DNA of 64,000 nt, taken from the NCBI GenBank assembly GCA_030278955.1, contig JAOANR010000003.1, positions 35,358,054 to 35,422,053 of the forward strand. The letters run 5' to 3'. This stretch comes from Hygrophila difformis. Its lineage: Eukaryota; Streptophyta; Magnoliopsida; Lamiales; Acanthaceae. The notes beneath the pieces are model-generated. The model did not search any database, was not told where the DNA came from, and saw nothing but the letters and a program-made list of their open reading frames with translations. Made by a program: the position numbers and the translations under genes. Below, piece by piece: positions 46,233 to 57,747 of the stretch (position 1 is its first letter; each line of letters opens with the position of its first letter).

Positions 46233-48608
46233 CCCTTCTTTCTATTTTAAAACTCCAAAAATATTTTATTTTCTGAGTTGTGTAAGTTGCATGGGTGTAT
46301 TGGGGTCAGGCCCATTATATCTAATTTTATCAATTACACATCTCAACCATTAGTGTCTAAATTATTGTGTGATTAACACTCACACAATACCAAAAATATT
46401 CTTTTAATTTCATCTTTTCTTTTTATTGGGTGTATGAATGAGTAATAAGAAATATCACAGATCAATGTTGGCAAAAAGGTCCCTTCACAGGGATAACGAT
46501 TAGCTCGTCTTCTGTGTATTAATTATTGCTCGTTATTTTGCATGATTTAATTGGAGATTGGTGGAAGCTACGGCAAAAAGGTCTCTTCATGGGGATAACG
46601 ATTAGCCACTCAGCCAATTCCCAGTTAAATACTGTTTTCTTTTCTTTATTTTAATTTCAAACCAGAATTTCGAGCTATGATAATATTAGACAGTGTCGAT
46701 CAACACTGTTATAATACTACTGTAGTAAGAAAACATGTAGGTTTTTCCCTCATTCATGGATAGTAGGACTTTCGATGATAGCGATCACTGTCATTAAAGG
46801 TTCCTTACTGTCTAAAAATCATACCATCTGGAATAATTGGGAACTGGATAGCAGATGTTTGTAGTCCAGATCAACCCAGTTATTTGTAGCACTCTTTTTA
46901 GCCAAATTCTTCTTTTCTCATGGCTAATCCATCTTTGTGTATCAAATTCTGTCTAACCCCACCATATATTTTGGGTATTTTATTTTACTTCCTCATATAC
47001 ATGTATGCATGATATTATTATATAGATATTGTGGTTATTATTATTTTGGGATCCTTCCCTTGGACATAGAAGTCTTGATCTAAATCAGATGTTGCGTAAT
47101 AAATTTCCACAAAAAAATCACTTTATAAAATCCGGATCTGAGTAAGGGATAATTTCACAGTTATGACTAACTCATCTTCTACTGGGGGTTGATTTTGAGA
47201 ATTTAGAAGCAGAGTCAGCGATTAGGTCTCACCTAGACTCAAAGGATCTGTATTTTAATTGAAAGTCTAGTACATGTGTAGGGAATGATTTTCAAATATC
47301 AATTGTTTTCTCAAAATTGCTATGTGTTGGAAATCTTATATTAAATATTACATCAAGTCAGAGTCTACTTGGATTCAGATAAGATGTGATAAATAATACT
47401 AGAGGAACAACATGTAGGCCTTGGTTAATTTCTAAGGCAGGGTTGAGTATTCTTTCAACTACTATCTTCTCCCGCCAAAGCCTAAAATTGAGTCTTGAGT
47501 GAGTACATCCGGAGTAGATCTTCACGGGTCTGTTCCATTCAGTTTGTATCTCATAACTAACCAGATGTTATAAGCCCTGTGGCTTACTGATATTTGGGAA
47601 GTTCTAAATCTGCATCTGGTCATCAAGACCAGGGGCTCTTTTAAAGCTCCCGAGTGATAGGATTTTAAATGCTTTCTTTACCGCTTTCTTTTAAATGCTT
47701 TATAGAGGACACTCGGGAGAATTAGAGGTTGGCCGCCGTATATAAGGTTTAAGAGTTATGGATTAGTTCGGGATTTAATTTAGATTTTGGGTGTGACAAG
47801 GGAGAATGATAGGAGTACTTGGCATATCAATTAATGGTATGTTAGGTGTTGCTTATCCACTATGAAGAAATAACACACCTCGGCAGGGGCAGTTATTAAT
47901 CTGTGGTATCTTAAATGTTGAGGTCTTAAGAGCATGTAAATTCTGACTGTAAGTACCTGTCTATTAAAGGGGACATAGTTTAGAAAGCATGAGAGTTAGC
48001 TAACTGATAGATTATCCCAAACAAAGATCTGTGTAACAAAAATGGAAGTTTAATTGTGTCTCATCTGAAATCTTGTCCAATCTTTATTATTTCCTTCCTG
48101 TCCCTTCTATCACATTTTAAATCTGCTTTATAGATAGTGTAGCATAGATTTTTCATGCTTCCGTAGAATAACTTTACCGCTTTCTTAGAATAATTGTTAT
48201 TGCTTTCTTAGAATAGATTTAATTGCTTTTTAGACTAATTTTACTATGCTTTGTGGTATAACTTTTATTGCTTTCATAATCTAGTTTAAATTATGTCAAG
48301 TAATTATTAGAACCAAACTCAAGCTTGAAACGAGTAACCGAGTGGAAAATCTTAGTAAACGACGTGGGCCCTGCTTCTATCGCACATCCTCCAGTGAACG
48401 ATCCGGTCTTACTATAAATTACTGCAATTTTTGACACCGTGCGCTTTCGGGCCACAGTTTCCTACATGAATATATAAAAACGTGACAACCTATAAACATA
48501 TCCCTAATCCCAACTCCATCTTCGTAATTGGTTTCATTAAATAAAATTAAATCGGGATTATTATTTTTCAGAAAATACTCATATAGTGGGAGATTGTCAA
48601 AAGTTTCA

Positions 48609-50088
48609 AGTGGCGTCTTAGAGACAGACCTCCCTCTCTATGACCCCAAACCACCAAACTGTAAATTCGAAATAAAATATAAGAGAAAATATTAAATGCA
48701 ACAATAAGATAGAATCCAAATTTCTTGCCGCTAATCACAGAGCAAGAATCAAATAATTTCATTTCAACAATTTAGTGAGCACCGAGCAAACCACATTAGT
48801 AGAGATAAAACCAAAGAGCTTTACACAAAGATACAAATAAAGAATGCAGAGAGAGATATGTATGAGCAAACCTTCAAGGTTAACGATAAGGTTCTTTTGT
48901 AGAGGAGGAAGAAAAAACAAAGAATAGAGAAATGAGTGAGAGAGGGAGAATAAAAAGTCTTGATTCAAGTAATTATCAACTTAACTAAAATGAGATTCAG
49001 TTTATTTTCCAAAAGCCATATTGAACAATCAACACATAAATTGTAGTATTTGTCAAAGACCAATTAAGTTTGACAGGATATCTTCGAAATTCAAGTAATT
49101 GCACCACGAAAATGTAATTTCACCACTTGTAATTGATCATTTTCAATTGATTGTGATGCTATTGAAGTTTCATAAGAATATAGTGTCAAGAATTAGTTGT
49201 TTACTGAAAAGAAGCTCATGTAAGTTGGGAATTTATTGTCAAAGAGATTTTCCTTCAACAATGAACTTGATTTCCTGAGATAAAGAAAGACAACATCTTC
49301 ACTGTAAGAAGGAAAGCATGCAGTGATATTAAAGGACGAAATACCTCAAGAGAAGTAAGTTTCCATAGGTTTGTATCCAATATAGCTTCTGTTTGCTCGT
49401 TAGAGAAGATAAATTCTGTAACACGGAATAAATTCGTGGTGAATCTTTTAGGAAGAAAAATCACATGAGACAATATTATCAACAATAGCCCACTGTAAAA
49501 ATCAAACGAAGCAGCACCCAAGCAAACATAAATTCAAACGGATGCATTAGGCTCCGAATTTTTCACGGCATAAAGCAATATCCAAAAAAAAGGGAAGGAA
49601 AAAAACATGAAAGCAAATAGATTCAACAATTAAATACAGAAATGAAGAGACCTAGCATTGTTAGAATCTATTTTCTATTACATCACACTTTCCTAGTGTC
49701 CCTATATCCCATGTCAATTTCAAATACTTCTCTATTGGAATCTAATCACTAAGAACAAACAGAATTTAATCCACAATCCCTAAAATATAGAATAATACAC
49801 CTGAAAAGACAATATCAATGAAATCTAGCAATTACAAACCACACATGCGAGTACAAACAATAACACAATGACTCCACAAGTTGCCCATGCATCTAACATG
49901 CTCCAAGTGGTTGTTCATGGTTCAGCTTTACATTGTGCCAAACACAATTTGTACTAAGGCCTTAGCATCCTTCCTAGCCCTAGTCTCCAGTGCCTAACCT
50001 AAGCCATTGCATCCTTGTCACTCGAGCATACACAGAACAATATACTGTAAGGTTGACAATGAATATAATCCCCTTCATCGCAAACTCT
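48609..50088. other. Stretch without recognised gene
   Basis: AT-rich sequence between the Athila-O LTR and the Tat-type fragment. Minus-strand 49521-49255 has an 88-codon open stretch including TEAILDTNLWKLTSLEVFRP, which could be an exon, but no family was recognised. If Athila-O made a 5-bp duplication, AGTGG (48609-48613) should be its right copy. Confidence 0.4.
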
Positions 50089-53000
50089 CTAGAGTTTGTC
50101 AATGACCTCAACCTCGAATTCAATGCAATCATCTCCAGGATCATCCTCTTCCTCATCAAGCCCTCCAGCAATACCCTCATTACTCGGAATTGAAATTGTT
50201 CCGACTGTAACATCTACTAGAATACATCCTTCCGCCGCAGTTTGTGCCCCCACAAAGCTTAACACCTTCATCCTCGTGGGTAACAAGTCCTCCTTCGGCC
50301 GCAGTTTGTGCCCCCACAAAGCTTACTTAATGTAGACAACGACATGATGTTGACGGTTACTCCACCATCAACGAGCATTCTTACTCAATGGCCTTCCGTT
50401 GACCCAGCCTTTGACATATAAAGGCCTCACATGTTGAGACATCTTTGCAGTCGGAGGTAAGATCGTGCTTGGCTGAGCTTCAGGAACGTAGGCCTCATAT
50501 CCTTCTTCCAGAATCTTCTCTCCTTCGGCCTCCGGCCGAAGTGCTTCCATTTTGGCGAAACAAAAGTCCAGAATGGGCTCTTCTTCGCCAAAATATTCTC
50601 CGTCTTTCTGACAGAATACCACAGCTGGTTCAGTAATGGACCAGTATTCTTCACAACTTGTTGTGGTTGCGCCTACCGTATTTGCACTAGACCCAAAGTC
50701 GAACTTGAATTGTCCGATTGAAAAGGTCTCATTGTTTGGGACAATGGACGTCTTTGGTTTCCACTCCCTGGTTCGCACTGGTCTAGGCTTCCATTCTTCT
50801 TTCGGCTTTGGAGATCATTATCGGCCTCTAACTCCTTTACTTTCGGCCAAAATTCAGTTTTATTCTTTAGCCGATCTTGATTGCCTTTCGGCTCACTATT
50901 TCTCTCTCTTCCATTTTCGGCTGCCTTCAGACGAGCCGAAAACACTTTGTTCAGAATCCTCCCTTCAGACGAAGAATAATCGTCTGGGAAGTCTTCTTCT
51001 ATATGCATCATCTCGTATTCTTCCTCATGTATCATAGTTGCTTTCAACAGCTGCATTCTTCGTTTGAATGTACGATATGATCCCTTCCCCTTTGGGACAT
51101 TTTTGTTTTTCGTCCTCAAAGTTGATGCTCCAAATTGGCCGTTGCCGAATTGTCTTTGATTTGGGGAATTTTGGACCCACTGGCCCACCTGAGTATTGGC
51201 CGGTGGTCTTCTAAACTTCTTCATCTCTGGAGACACAGCCTCTTCGGGAACTGTAATCTGTATTACAGTCTTTCCATTCCTTTTATCGACTGTTAACTTC
51301 ATCTCTGAATCCCAACCATTGGTAATTATCTTCAGTGTTGGCTTTTCCCTTTCATCCTTAGGTTCCGGCTTCTGTCGTCCGTCCGATCGCTTGATCCATT
51401 CTTTGACTTCATAATCTCCCAATCGGTCAAAGACATCCGAGACCTTCTCTTTTCCCTTTTGTGGAGAACCTAATTGTCTCCAAACTCCTGTCGTTTTCTG
51501 AACCGATGGCTGAATTCCTAGCCGATCTTGAACAGAACTTCTGCTAGACGACGGTTGGTCCCCAGACGATCATGAATACATTTGTTTTGATCGGGGTGCA
51601 CCATTACCATGTTAGCAACATGAAACGGATTTTTATCTATTGCCATTAATCTGTCTGGGAATTTCAATTTCCCATCATCAACATGCTTCTGAATCATCTT
51701 TCTGAAATGCCCACAGACTGCTGTAGAATAAGTGGCCGATCCATGAAATCTGCACCACCCAGCGTCCATTTGTTCTTTAATCGGCTGTGGATGATTCCCT
51801 TTGAACTCGAACAATCCATTCTTCAGGCAATAGTCAAAAATCTCATCCATCTAAGAGAGGTCAAAAGAATAAAATCACTGAGACTCATCTCTAACTTCTC
51901 CCTCCTTCTCCTTGCCTCTCACTGGCCGAAGAGCTGGACAAGTCATGGGCATTTTGATTACCAGATCAGCCCTTGCAACTTCGGCTAAGGCAGGGACGTC
52001 GTCCATGTTGAACTCTTCTCCGACTTCACACCTATCCAGTGACTCCGCAAATGATGCAGCCGACTGGATAGGCTGTGATCTTCCGCTTTGGCTACGGCTT
52101 GACTTGAAAGCCGCTTGCTCCGCCAAATAAGTCTCCATCCTTATAGCTTCGTCCGTCAATTCGGCCACAGTCCTTGGTCTTGTAACCATCAATCTATCCT
52201 TGATGGCAAACTTTAGATTCTGCTTTAAGATTTGAATATATTCATGCTCTGGCAGCATCGTCTTCATTTGAGCCTTGATAGCATAAAATCTTTCTATGAA
52301 CTCAGTAACTGTTTCTCCCGCCATCTGCTTGGTAGATGTCAGATCTACCACTGACATCTCAGGACTAGTGTTGTAGAATCGGTCATGGAATAACCGTTCC
52401 ATTTCGGCCCACGTGTTAACCGATCCTGGAGGCAAATTGATATACCACTCAAATGCGGGACCAGTAAGCGACAAACTGAACAGAATCAACTTATGAAAAT
52501 CGTTCTGCGCTATCCTGGTGCATTGAGCTGTAAATCAGCCGATATGCTCAATAGTTGATCGGCCGACTTCTTCTAAAAACGTATTGAAATCAGGAACCTT
52601 TACTCCTCTAGGCAATGGATATTGCTCCTGAATGTAGTCAGGATAAGGTTTCCTGTACATCGGCCAATTTTCCTGGCCGATGAGGTTCCCGAATTGTGTA
52701 CAAATAATTTCAGCTATAAGTTCTCTATCAACCAGCTGTGGCTGATTCTGCTGCTGCAGTGGATATTGTTATTGTACCACTGGAGCACGCGGTTGCACTA
52801 CTGGCTGAGGCAGTTGCTGCTGCTCGTACCTTTGTTGAGGTGGGACGAAAGGCCGTGGCCCCTGTCCTCCTAGCGGCCGATAGGCCTGCTGTTGGTAGTT
52901 AAGAGGATTTTGCATCATAGGCGGTGGATTTTGTGCTGCCTTTGCATTCTGCGCTCCCATTGGATACTTGTTCCCCGCTAATTCGGCTCTAAACATCGCT

Positions 53001-53262
53001 GGCATTGCGGCCAGTATATTTCCTTCCTCTTATCTGCCGAACCGAATTTGTAACCGCCGCTTCCACCATAAACTGCACGTTATCGTGAAATCGCGGGGTT
53101 AGATCGTCATGCGGAAACTCCTGAGTGATGAAATTTGATGGTCCATGAATACTGGAGGGAATTCGCCTGGTTCTCCTGTGCGCTCTTCCTGAATCGGTGG
53201 CAAATCAGTCCTTGCCGCCGTATTGATTGCCAGAGTTGCATGTGGATCAACTGCCATTGTGA
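50089..53262 (-). pseudogene. Tat-type Ty3/gypsy gag and partial protease, degenerate
   Basis: Downstream of the primer site on the minus strand come a short N-terminal part (about 53281-53099), a P/Q-rich part (53005-52769), then the retrotransposon gag domain (52489-51875) with GPAFEWYINLPPGSVNTWAE and MAGETVTEFIERFYAIKAQM. Next is a gag C-terminal CRFHGSATYSTAVCGHF zinc-knuckle-like motif (51850-51518), a charged linker (51422-50673), and the start of protease: HVRPLYVKGWVNGRPLSKNA, then after a frameshift near 50375 MLVDGGVTVNIMSL. RT, RNase H, integrase and the 3' LTR are missing, so it is a truncated or non-autonomous member. Multiple frame breaks show it is inactive. Confidence 0.85.
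50234..50325 (-). repeat. 28-bp direct repeat, 64-bp period, in the protease region
   Basis: GCCGCAGTTTGTGCCCCCAC followed by AAAGCTTA occurs at 50234-50261 and 50298-50325. The period is not a multiple of three, so the copies are read in different frames of the same open stretch (KLCGHKLRP and FVGAQTAAEG). Confidence 0.85.
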
Positions 53263-53280
53263 GTCCCACTGGGCGTGCCA
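53263..53280 (-). other. Primer-binding site of Tat-type element
   Basis: Minus strand TGGCACGCCCAGTGGGAC, one base inside the LTR end (…CCAAACA). This form of primer site is typical of Tat-lineage elements and has the CCA-complementary TGG start. Confidence 0.75.
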
Positions 53281-53281
53281 C

Positions 53282-53398
53282 TGTTTGGCTTCGGTTGAGC
53301 CAATGACCTTTTTTCTCCTCAAGGGAAGCTATCGGAAAAGGATCAAACCGATTACGGGTCCGGAAATATTAGAATGCGCCCAAACTCGACAGATTTTC
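53282..53398 (-). mobile_element. Tat-type 5' LTR, 3' portion
   Basis: On the minus strand this is the end of the LTR (…CCAAACA) next to the primer site. It is separated from the rest (55829-56463) by the solo LTR. The joined LTR would be about 750 bp. Confidence 0.7.
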
Positions 53399-53957
53399 TG
53401 TAATACCCGAGAATTTTGCAACATAAAATAAATAAATAGATAATAAAAAAATACAATACTTAAATAAATATAATACAGGGATAAAGAATCATAAGAAAAT
53501 GAGAAATTAAATTTAACTTAAAAAGGAATCAAAATTCCAAGAACCCGTGAATTCGAAAATAATTTAATTAAATAAATTATTGCACGGGAACCAAATATAG
53601 ATGGACTCAATATTTCGAATCCGAAATTAAATTGAGATCCAAATAAAATTAAGATAGGAAATCGGAACCCGAAGATACCCCGAAGATCATAAAACGGGAG
53701 CATAGAAGGATAGAAGTCCGAAAGAGAGGAGGAAAAGCACGACGGATCGCACGACCCGCCCGGACCAAAGCCCAGGCGAGTTCGGCGCGGTGGCCGCGCG
53801 GTCACAAGGGGAAGGGCGCGCCACGGCCGCGCCAAGCGACAGATTTGCCCGTTGCGTGAATCTTTCGCCCGAACGCGGATTTTTCGACTTTCGGTTGAAC
53901 ATCTCTCGACCCAAGACCCTTGGGGTCAGATTTTGGACGCCCTAGGTCTTAGATATC

Positions 53958-53965
53958 TATAAATA
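53958..53965 (+). promoter_or_regulatory. TATA box of solo LTR
   Basis: TATAAATA follows a GC-rich segment (53740-53890) and precedes AAACCCTA-type leader sequence, as expected for the U3/R border. Confidence 0.55.
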
Positions 53966-55018
53966 AGACCTTCTAGGAGCTCCGAATACTTTTACAAAAC
54001 CCTACAACTCTCTACACATTCGAAACCCTAAATCCGGAGTCGTCGGAGGCACAAAACCAAGGCGAACGCTGTTGGACGAAAATTCTAAGATCTCCATAGT
54101 CGTGGTAAGTCTCGATCCAATCCTTGTTCAATATACGATTCGAAAACGAATCCTAATCTTCTTCTTTTCTCTTCTACACCTCGTATTGGATCTAGATCGT
54201 AGAACCCGACGAACGGAGAGGAGAAACGGTGGACTGGAAGCCACGCCTTCGAATAGACGATCCCGGACGTTCGTAAACTCTGTAAGTTAACTCTTACATG
54301 GTTTTGGGATGAATTAAAACATTCAAAACTAAAAGATTAACAAGAAATCGAAAATCTGTCAATTTATACTTTCTACCGACGCAACAGATTTGATGAATTT
54401 TTCCGAACCTTAAAACAAACTCAAACGGAAAAACTTAAAACACGAAAAACGTTCCTAAGAATTAGATCTAGCTACTGTAACTTTTTGAGAATTTTTGGAG
54501 TTGATTTGATATGTGAAAACCCACCAAAACCGAGCTGTTTGAATCTAGATCTTGAAATCTTGAACAGAACTTAGGAATGATCTTGATCACGTTTTTGACA
54601 TAGGATCTAGACTGTTTTAGATCTTTGGCCGAACATGAAAGTCGTAGATAATGGTCTTAAGATGATCTCTGTAAAATTTCATCAAACTTGGAGTTGAATT
54701 GCTATGGTAGAATTCGAAATCTTTAAACTGAGTTATATGAAATTCGGACAGAACTGTACTTCTGTGAAAATTGGTGATTTTGACCTATTTAGGTATCTCA
54801 GATTGAAAAAGTTAAAACACGAAAGTTGTAGATCTCGACGTTTCTGAGTCAGTCGTGAAATTTTGGAGTTTTTGGAATTAAATCTGATTTTAGACGAATT
54901 TTAGAGTAAACTGTGGTTTACCGGAAACGAAATCTTGAAATCTTGTTGAAACATGAAATTAGCCTTTAAGGTTTGAAGGATTGGGAATTCCTTTGAAATA
55001 AAATACACATGAAATACG

Positions 55019-55158
55019 ATGCTTGCCGAAAGGCAATTGAAATATCCTGCTTGCCGAAAGACAATTGAAATATCCTGCTTGCCGAAAGGCAATTGAGATA
55101 TAATGCTTGTCGAAAGGCAATTGATAAATAAAGCTTGCCGAATGGCAATTGAAATATA
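55019..55158 (+). repeat. Five tandem ~30-bp repeats forming tetraloop hairpins
   Basis: The unit is about ATGCTTGCCGAAAGGCAATT plus an AT-rich remainder, repeated five times. Each core TTGCC-GAAA-GGCAA is a perfect 5-bp stem with a GAAA tetraloop, with single-base variants in three copies. It lies in the transcribed half of the LTR. Confidence 0.85.
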
Positions 55159-55828
55159 AACTTGAAACATGAGACATGAGATATGAAACTAGGAGACTCG
55201 AAAATTGTTCCTTTTGGATTATGCTTTTAGATTATGTCCTACAATTATATGTCTTGCGGTTATTTTATCATGTTGTTGAAATATGATCGTGTGGAAATCC
55301 TTGTCATTTAAATTATGTAAATAAATAGTTAAGAGATAAATGAATTAAATTATGTGGTGTTGTGCACATGTTTTCTTTAAATCTAAACAATGGCTTTGAA
55401 ACCCCTTAATCATGTTTGTGTTAACTTACTCAGCACGTAGTGCTGACCAAACCATTTTTTTTATTTCTTTTCCTTCCAGAGTTGAGAATTATGCATCGTC
55501 ATATGCATACACGGGAAGCTTGGGATGATATATTATTTTGAATTTTTGTATTAGACTAGGTCTTGCATGAACGGGCCTGTTTAACCCGTGATTAGGCCAT
55601 GTTGGCCCTATATTTAAATTCCGCTGCGATACATATATGTAAATAATATTTTCCGCTGCAACTTTGATGTATTATTTCTAAATTATATATGAATGGGCTA
55701 TTTGAATGTTTTAAATTCTGAAAAACCATAGCCTTGCATCTCTTTAGCAAGTTCGTAGAAACCGTGTCTTGCTAGAGAGGTGTGGCGGTGACATCCCGAC
55801 CTGGGTGACCAAAAACCGAGGTGTTACA

Positions 55829-56463
55829 TTTTCACTATAATAACAATGGCAATATCAAATACAAAGGAAAATCTACCAATTGTTAAGAAACAACGGCTGG
55901 TTAACCTAAAAATGAGTACCAAACTACCGGTTGTTGAGAAACAATGGTGGACTTGGAAATGTAACTGCTAAAAAATAGGCTAAACTCTAGGAAAGCTGGT
56001 AAATGAAAGCTGTGAAGAAAGCTGTAAAAGATACAAAGAAATTAATTTGCATAAAGGAATCTTGGGGTGGATTGGTCTCTCTTGATTCTGAGCATGGCTT
56101 CCCCTATTTATAGCCAGAGCTCTGGTAACCGCTCCCCGGCTGATCTCTTGAGCCGATTCTGGCTTTCCCATTTCGGCTACTTTTGGCCGAATGCTTCGTT
56201 CCGGAAGCCCTTGTTCCCCTGGACCCTTGTTTTCCCGCTGGACTTACCATTTGGTTCAGTAATTGGCCCTATTATTTCTGCGGTCATCATACTCACAAGC
56301 TCCTTTTTGGCCCAACTAGTCTGGCCCAATTACTCTTTCTCGACCCACTACCTTGGTGGCCACAACAACTATATTTTAACTTGTATAACTATGATAAAAA
56401 TTGAAATCAAAGCAATCTAATGACTAGTACCAAATTTTGGTTTGGGGCAATCATTTCTAAACA
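55829..56463 (-). mobile_element. Tat-type 5' LTR, 5' portion with promoter
   Basis: Minus-strand start TGTTTAGAAATGATTGCCCC at 56463 pairs with the CCAAACA end at 53282, giving short terminal inverted repeats. A minus-strand TATAAATA lies at 56105-56112, followed by a leader-like stretch. The left edge is the right TTTTC copy of the solo LTR insertion. No 3' LTR copy was found, so the 5' boundary is provisional. Confidence 0.65.
56105..56112 (-). promoter_or_regulatory. TATA box of Tat-type LTR
   Basis: Minus strand GGCTATAAATAGGGG within the LTR. Orientation agrees with gag. Confidence 0.6.
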
Positions 56464-57060
56464 CGGATGAAGTACAATTTTTTTTTTGGCTTTATCGCCA
56501 TGTGAGTTGGTGATCTTAATACATAAAATAATATTTTCTGATGATACCCATCTGAGTTTGAGATGGCGATTTTGTGAGAAACACACGAATTAAAATGTAG
56601 TATATTTTAATATTTAAGCCCATAAATTCAATACCCATTGATTAAGAAAAAAATGCATAATTAGAATAAAAAATTTAGTTATATTTATGTTTAAAAATTT
56701 ATTTTATAAAAGAAAAATAAAACATAAAATTCTTAAATTTTTTAATATAGTTAGATATAAAGTAAATTTAATAAAAATTTGTATGAATTATAAAATTATT
56801 AAACATAATACAAAAATAGAAAAATGTTCTATTTTTTTAATTTATATGTTATTCAATTTGCAACAACTAGAGGGATGAGATTGTAATTAATTTAATTACA
56901 AAAAGTAAAATAAGTTTGTGAATAAAAGAAATTCAAATTTAAGTATTTACTATTAAAAAGTGACAAAAACTTAAAATGGTTTTCGTTCTAGGATTGAAAA
57001 TGCCATTCTATTTTGGGAGGATGTTTGTTAGCGGATCCCGTAGCGGATTTGGAGATACTT
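56464..57060. other. AT-rich spacer, no gene seen
   Basis: Very AT-rich with only low-complexity ORFs (K/I/N-rich). No RNA gene or conserved motif was recognised. Confidence 0.5.
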
Positions 57061-57063
57061 TTA

Positions 57064-57511
57064 GGGTCTGTTTGTTTTGGCTTTTGAAAAAAGGAAAAGT
57101 CATTAGTAAAAGGAGAATGAGAGAGAAGAAGAATTTAAAAGTAAAAGCAACTCAAATAATTGTTTGGATGAATATAATTAAAGTTGTTTTTCAACGGAAA
57201 CATGTTTGGATGCATTGCATATAAAATGACTTTTAATATATTAAAATTACTAAAATGGACATAAATATTGTAAGGATATTTATAATATATTTTATTTCCT
57301 TTTTAAGTAGGGATATTTTTGTATTTCTATTCCAAAATGACTTCTATTTTTTTAAAAAAGCAACCCCTACCTACTTTGAAAAAAAGTACTATAATTTTAA
57401 CTTTTCTTCTTTTTATTTTAAAAAAGTTAAAACAAACGGTTAAAAAAATTCAAAAGGACTTTTGGGTGAAGCAAAAGTCAAATGAGAAAAATAGCCAAAA
57501 CAAAAAGGCAC
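57064..57511. mobile_element. Tourist-like MITE 1 (448 bp)
   Basis: Flanked by TTA on both sides (57061-57063 and 57512-57514), as for PIF/Harbinger-type MITEs. The terminal inverted repeats are imperfect: left GGGTCTGTTTGTTTTGGCTT, right reads on the minus strand GTGCCTTTTTGTTTTGGCTA. The interior is AT-rich and non-coding. Confidence 0.7.
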
Positions 57512-57747
57512 TTAGAACACAAATTTTGATGTAGAAAAAAATCATTAAATAATTATTGTTTTTAGATAAATTGACTAAAGTTTAGGCCAAAAGTAATAAT
57601 TTTTCCTTTCCGCAAAACAAATTCCCGGCAAGTAGGGGTGGAAATAGGCTAGGTCGGGCTAGGCCTAGGCTTGTACGGCCTAGGCCTACGTCATATTTTT
57701 AAGGTCCGAGCCTAGTCTAATACCTGCGACTAAGCCTGGCCTATATA

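Larger units (their letters stand above)
43979..48608 (+). mobile_element. Athila-O 3' LTR (4630 bp)
   Basis: Begins TGATAATGGCCAAAATTGTC as in Athila-Y and ends GTCAAAAGTTTCA at 48608. Backbone similarity to the Athila-Y LTR runs the whole length, with many substitutions. The main difference is the palindrome clusters, which have different sequence, and the absence of the last ~430 bp present at the end of the Athila-Y LTR. A TATA box TATAAAAG lies at 44851-44858. The partner 5' LTR should lie left of the window. Confidence 0.9.
53399..55828 (+). mobile_element. Solo LTR, Ty3/gypsy type, 2430 bp
   Basis: Begins TGTAATACCCGAGAATTTTG and ends GAGGTGTTACA. It is flanked by the 5-bp duplication TTTTC (53394-53398 and 55829-55833), so it is complete by itself with no internal region. 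That indicates LTR-LTR recombination of a full element. The same family is present at 1-978/13660-14086. The TGTAATACCC...GGTGTTACA ends are common in plant Ty3/gypsy elements, possibly Tekay-like; lineage is inferred. TATAAATA at 53958-53965 is the likely promoter. Confidence 0.93.

Noticed and set aside
53518..53914. GC-rich minus-strand ORFs in the solo LTR
   Set aside because: They sit in LTR U3 with no domain, and the left-edge LTR copy shows no corresponding frame in view.
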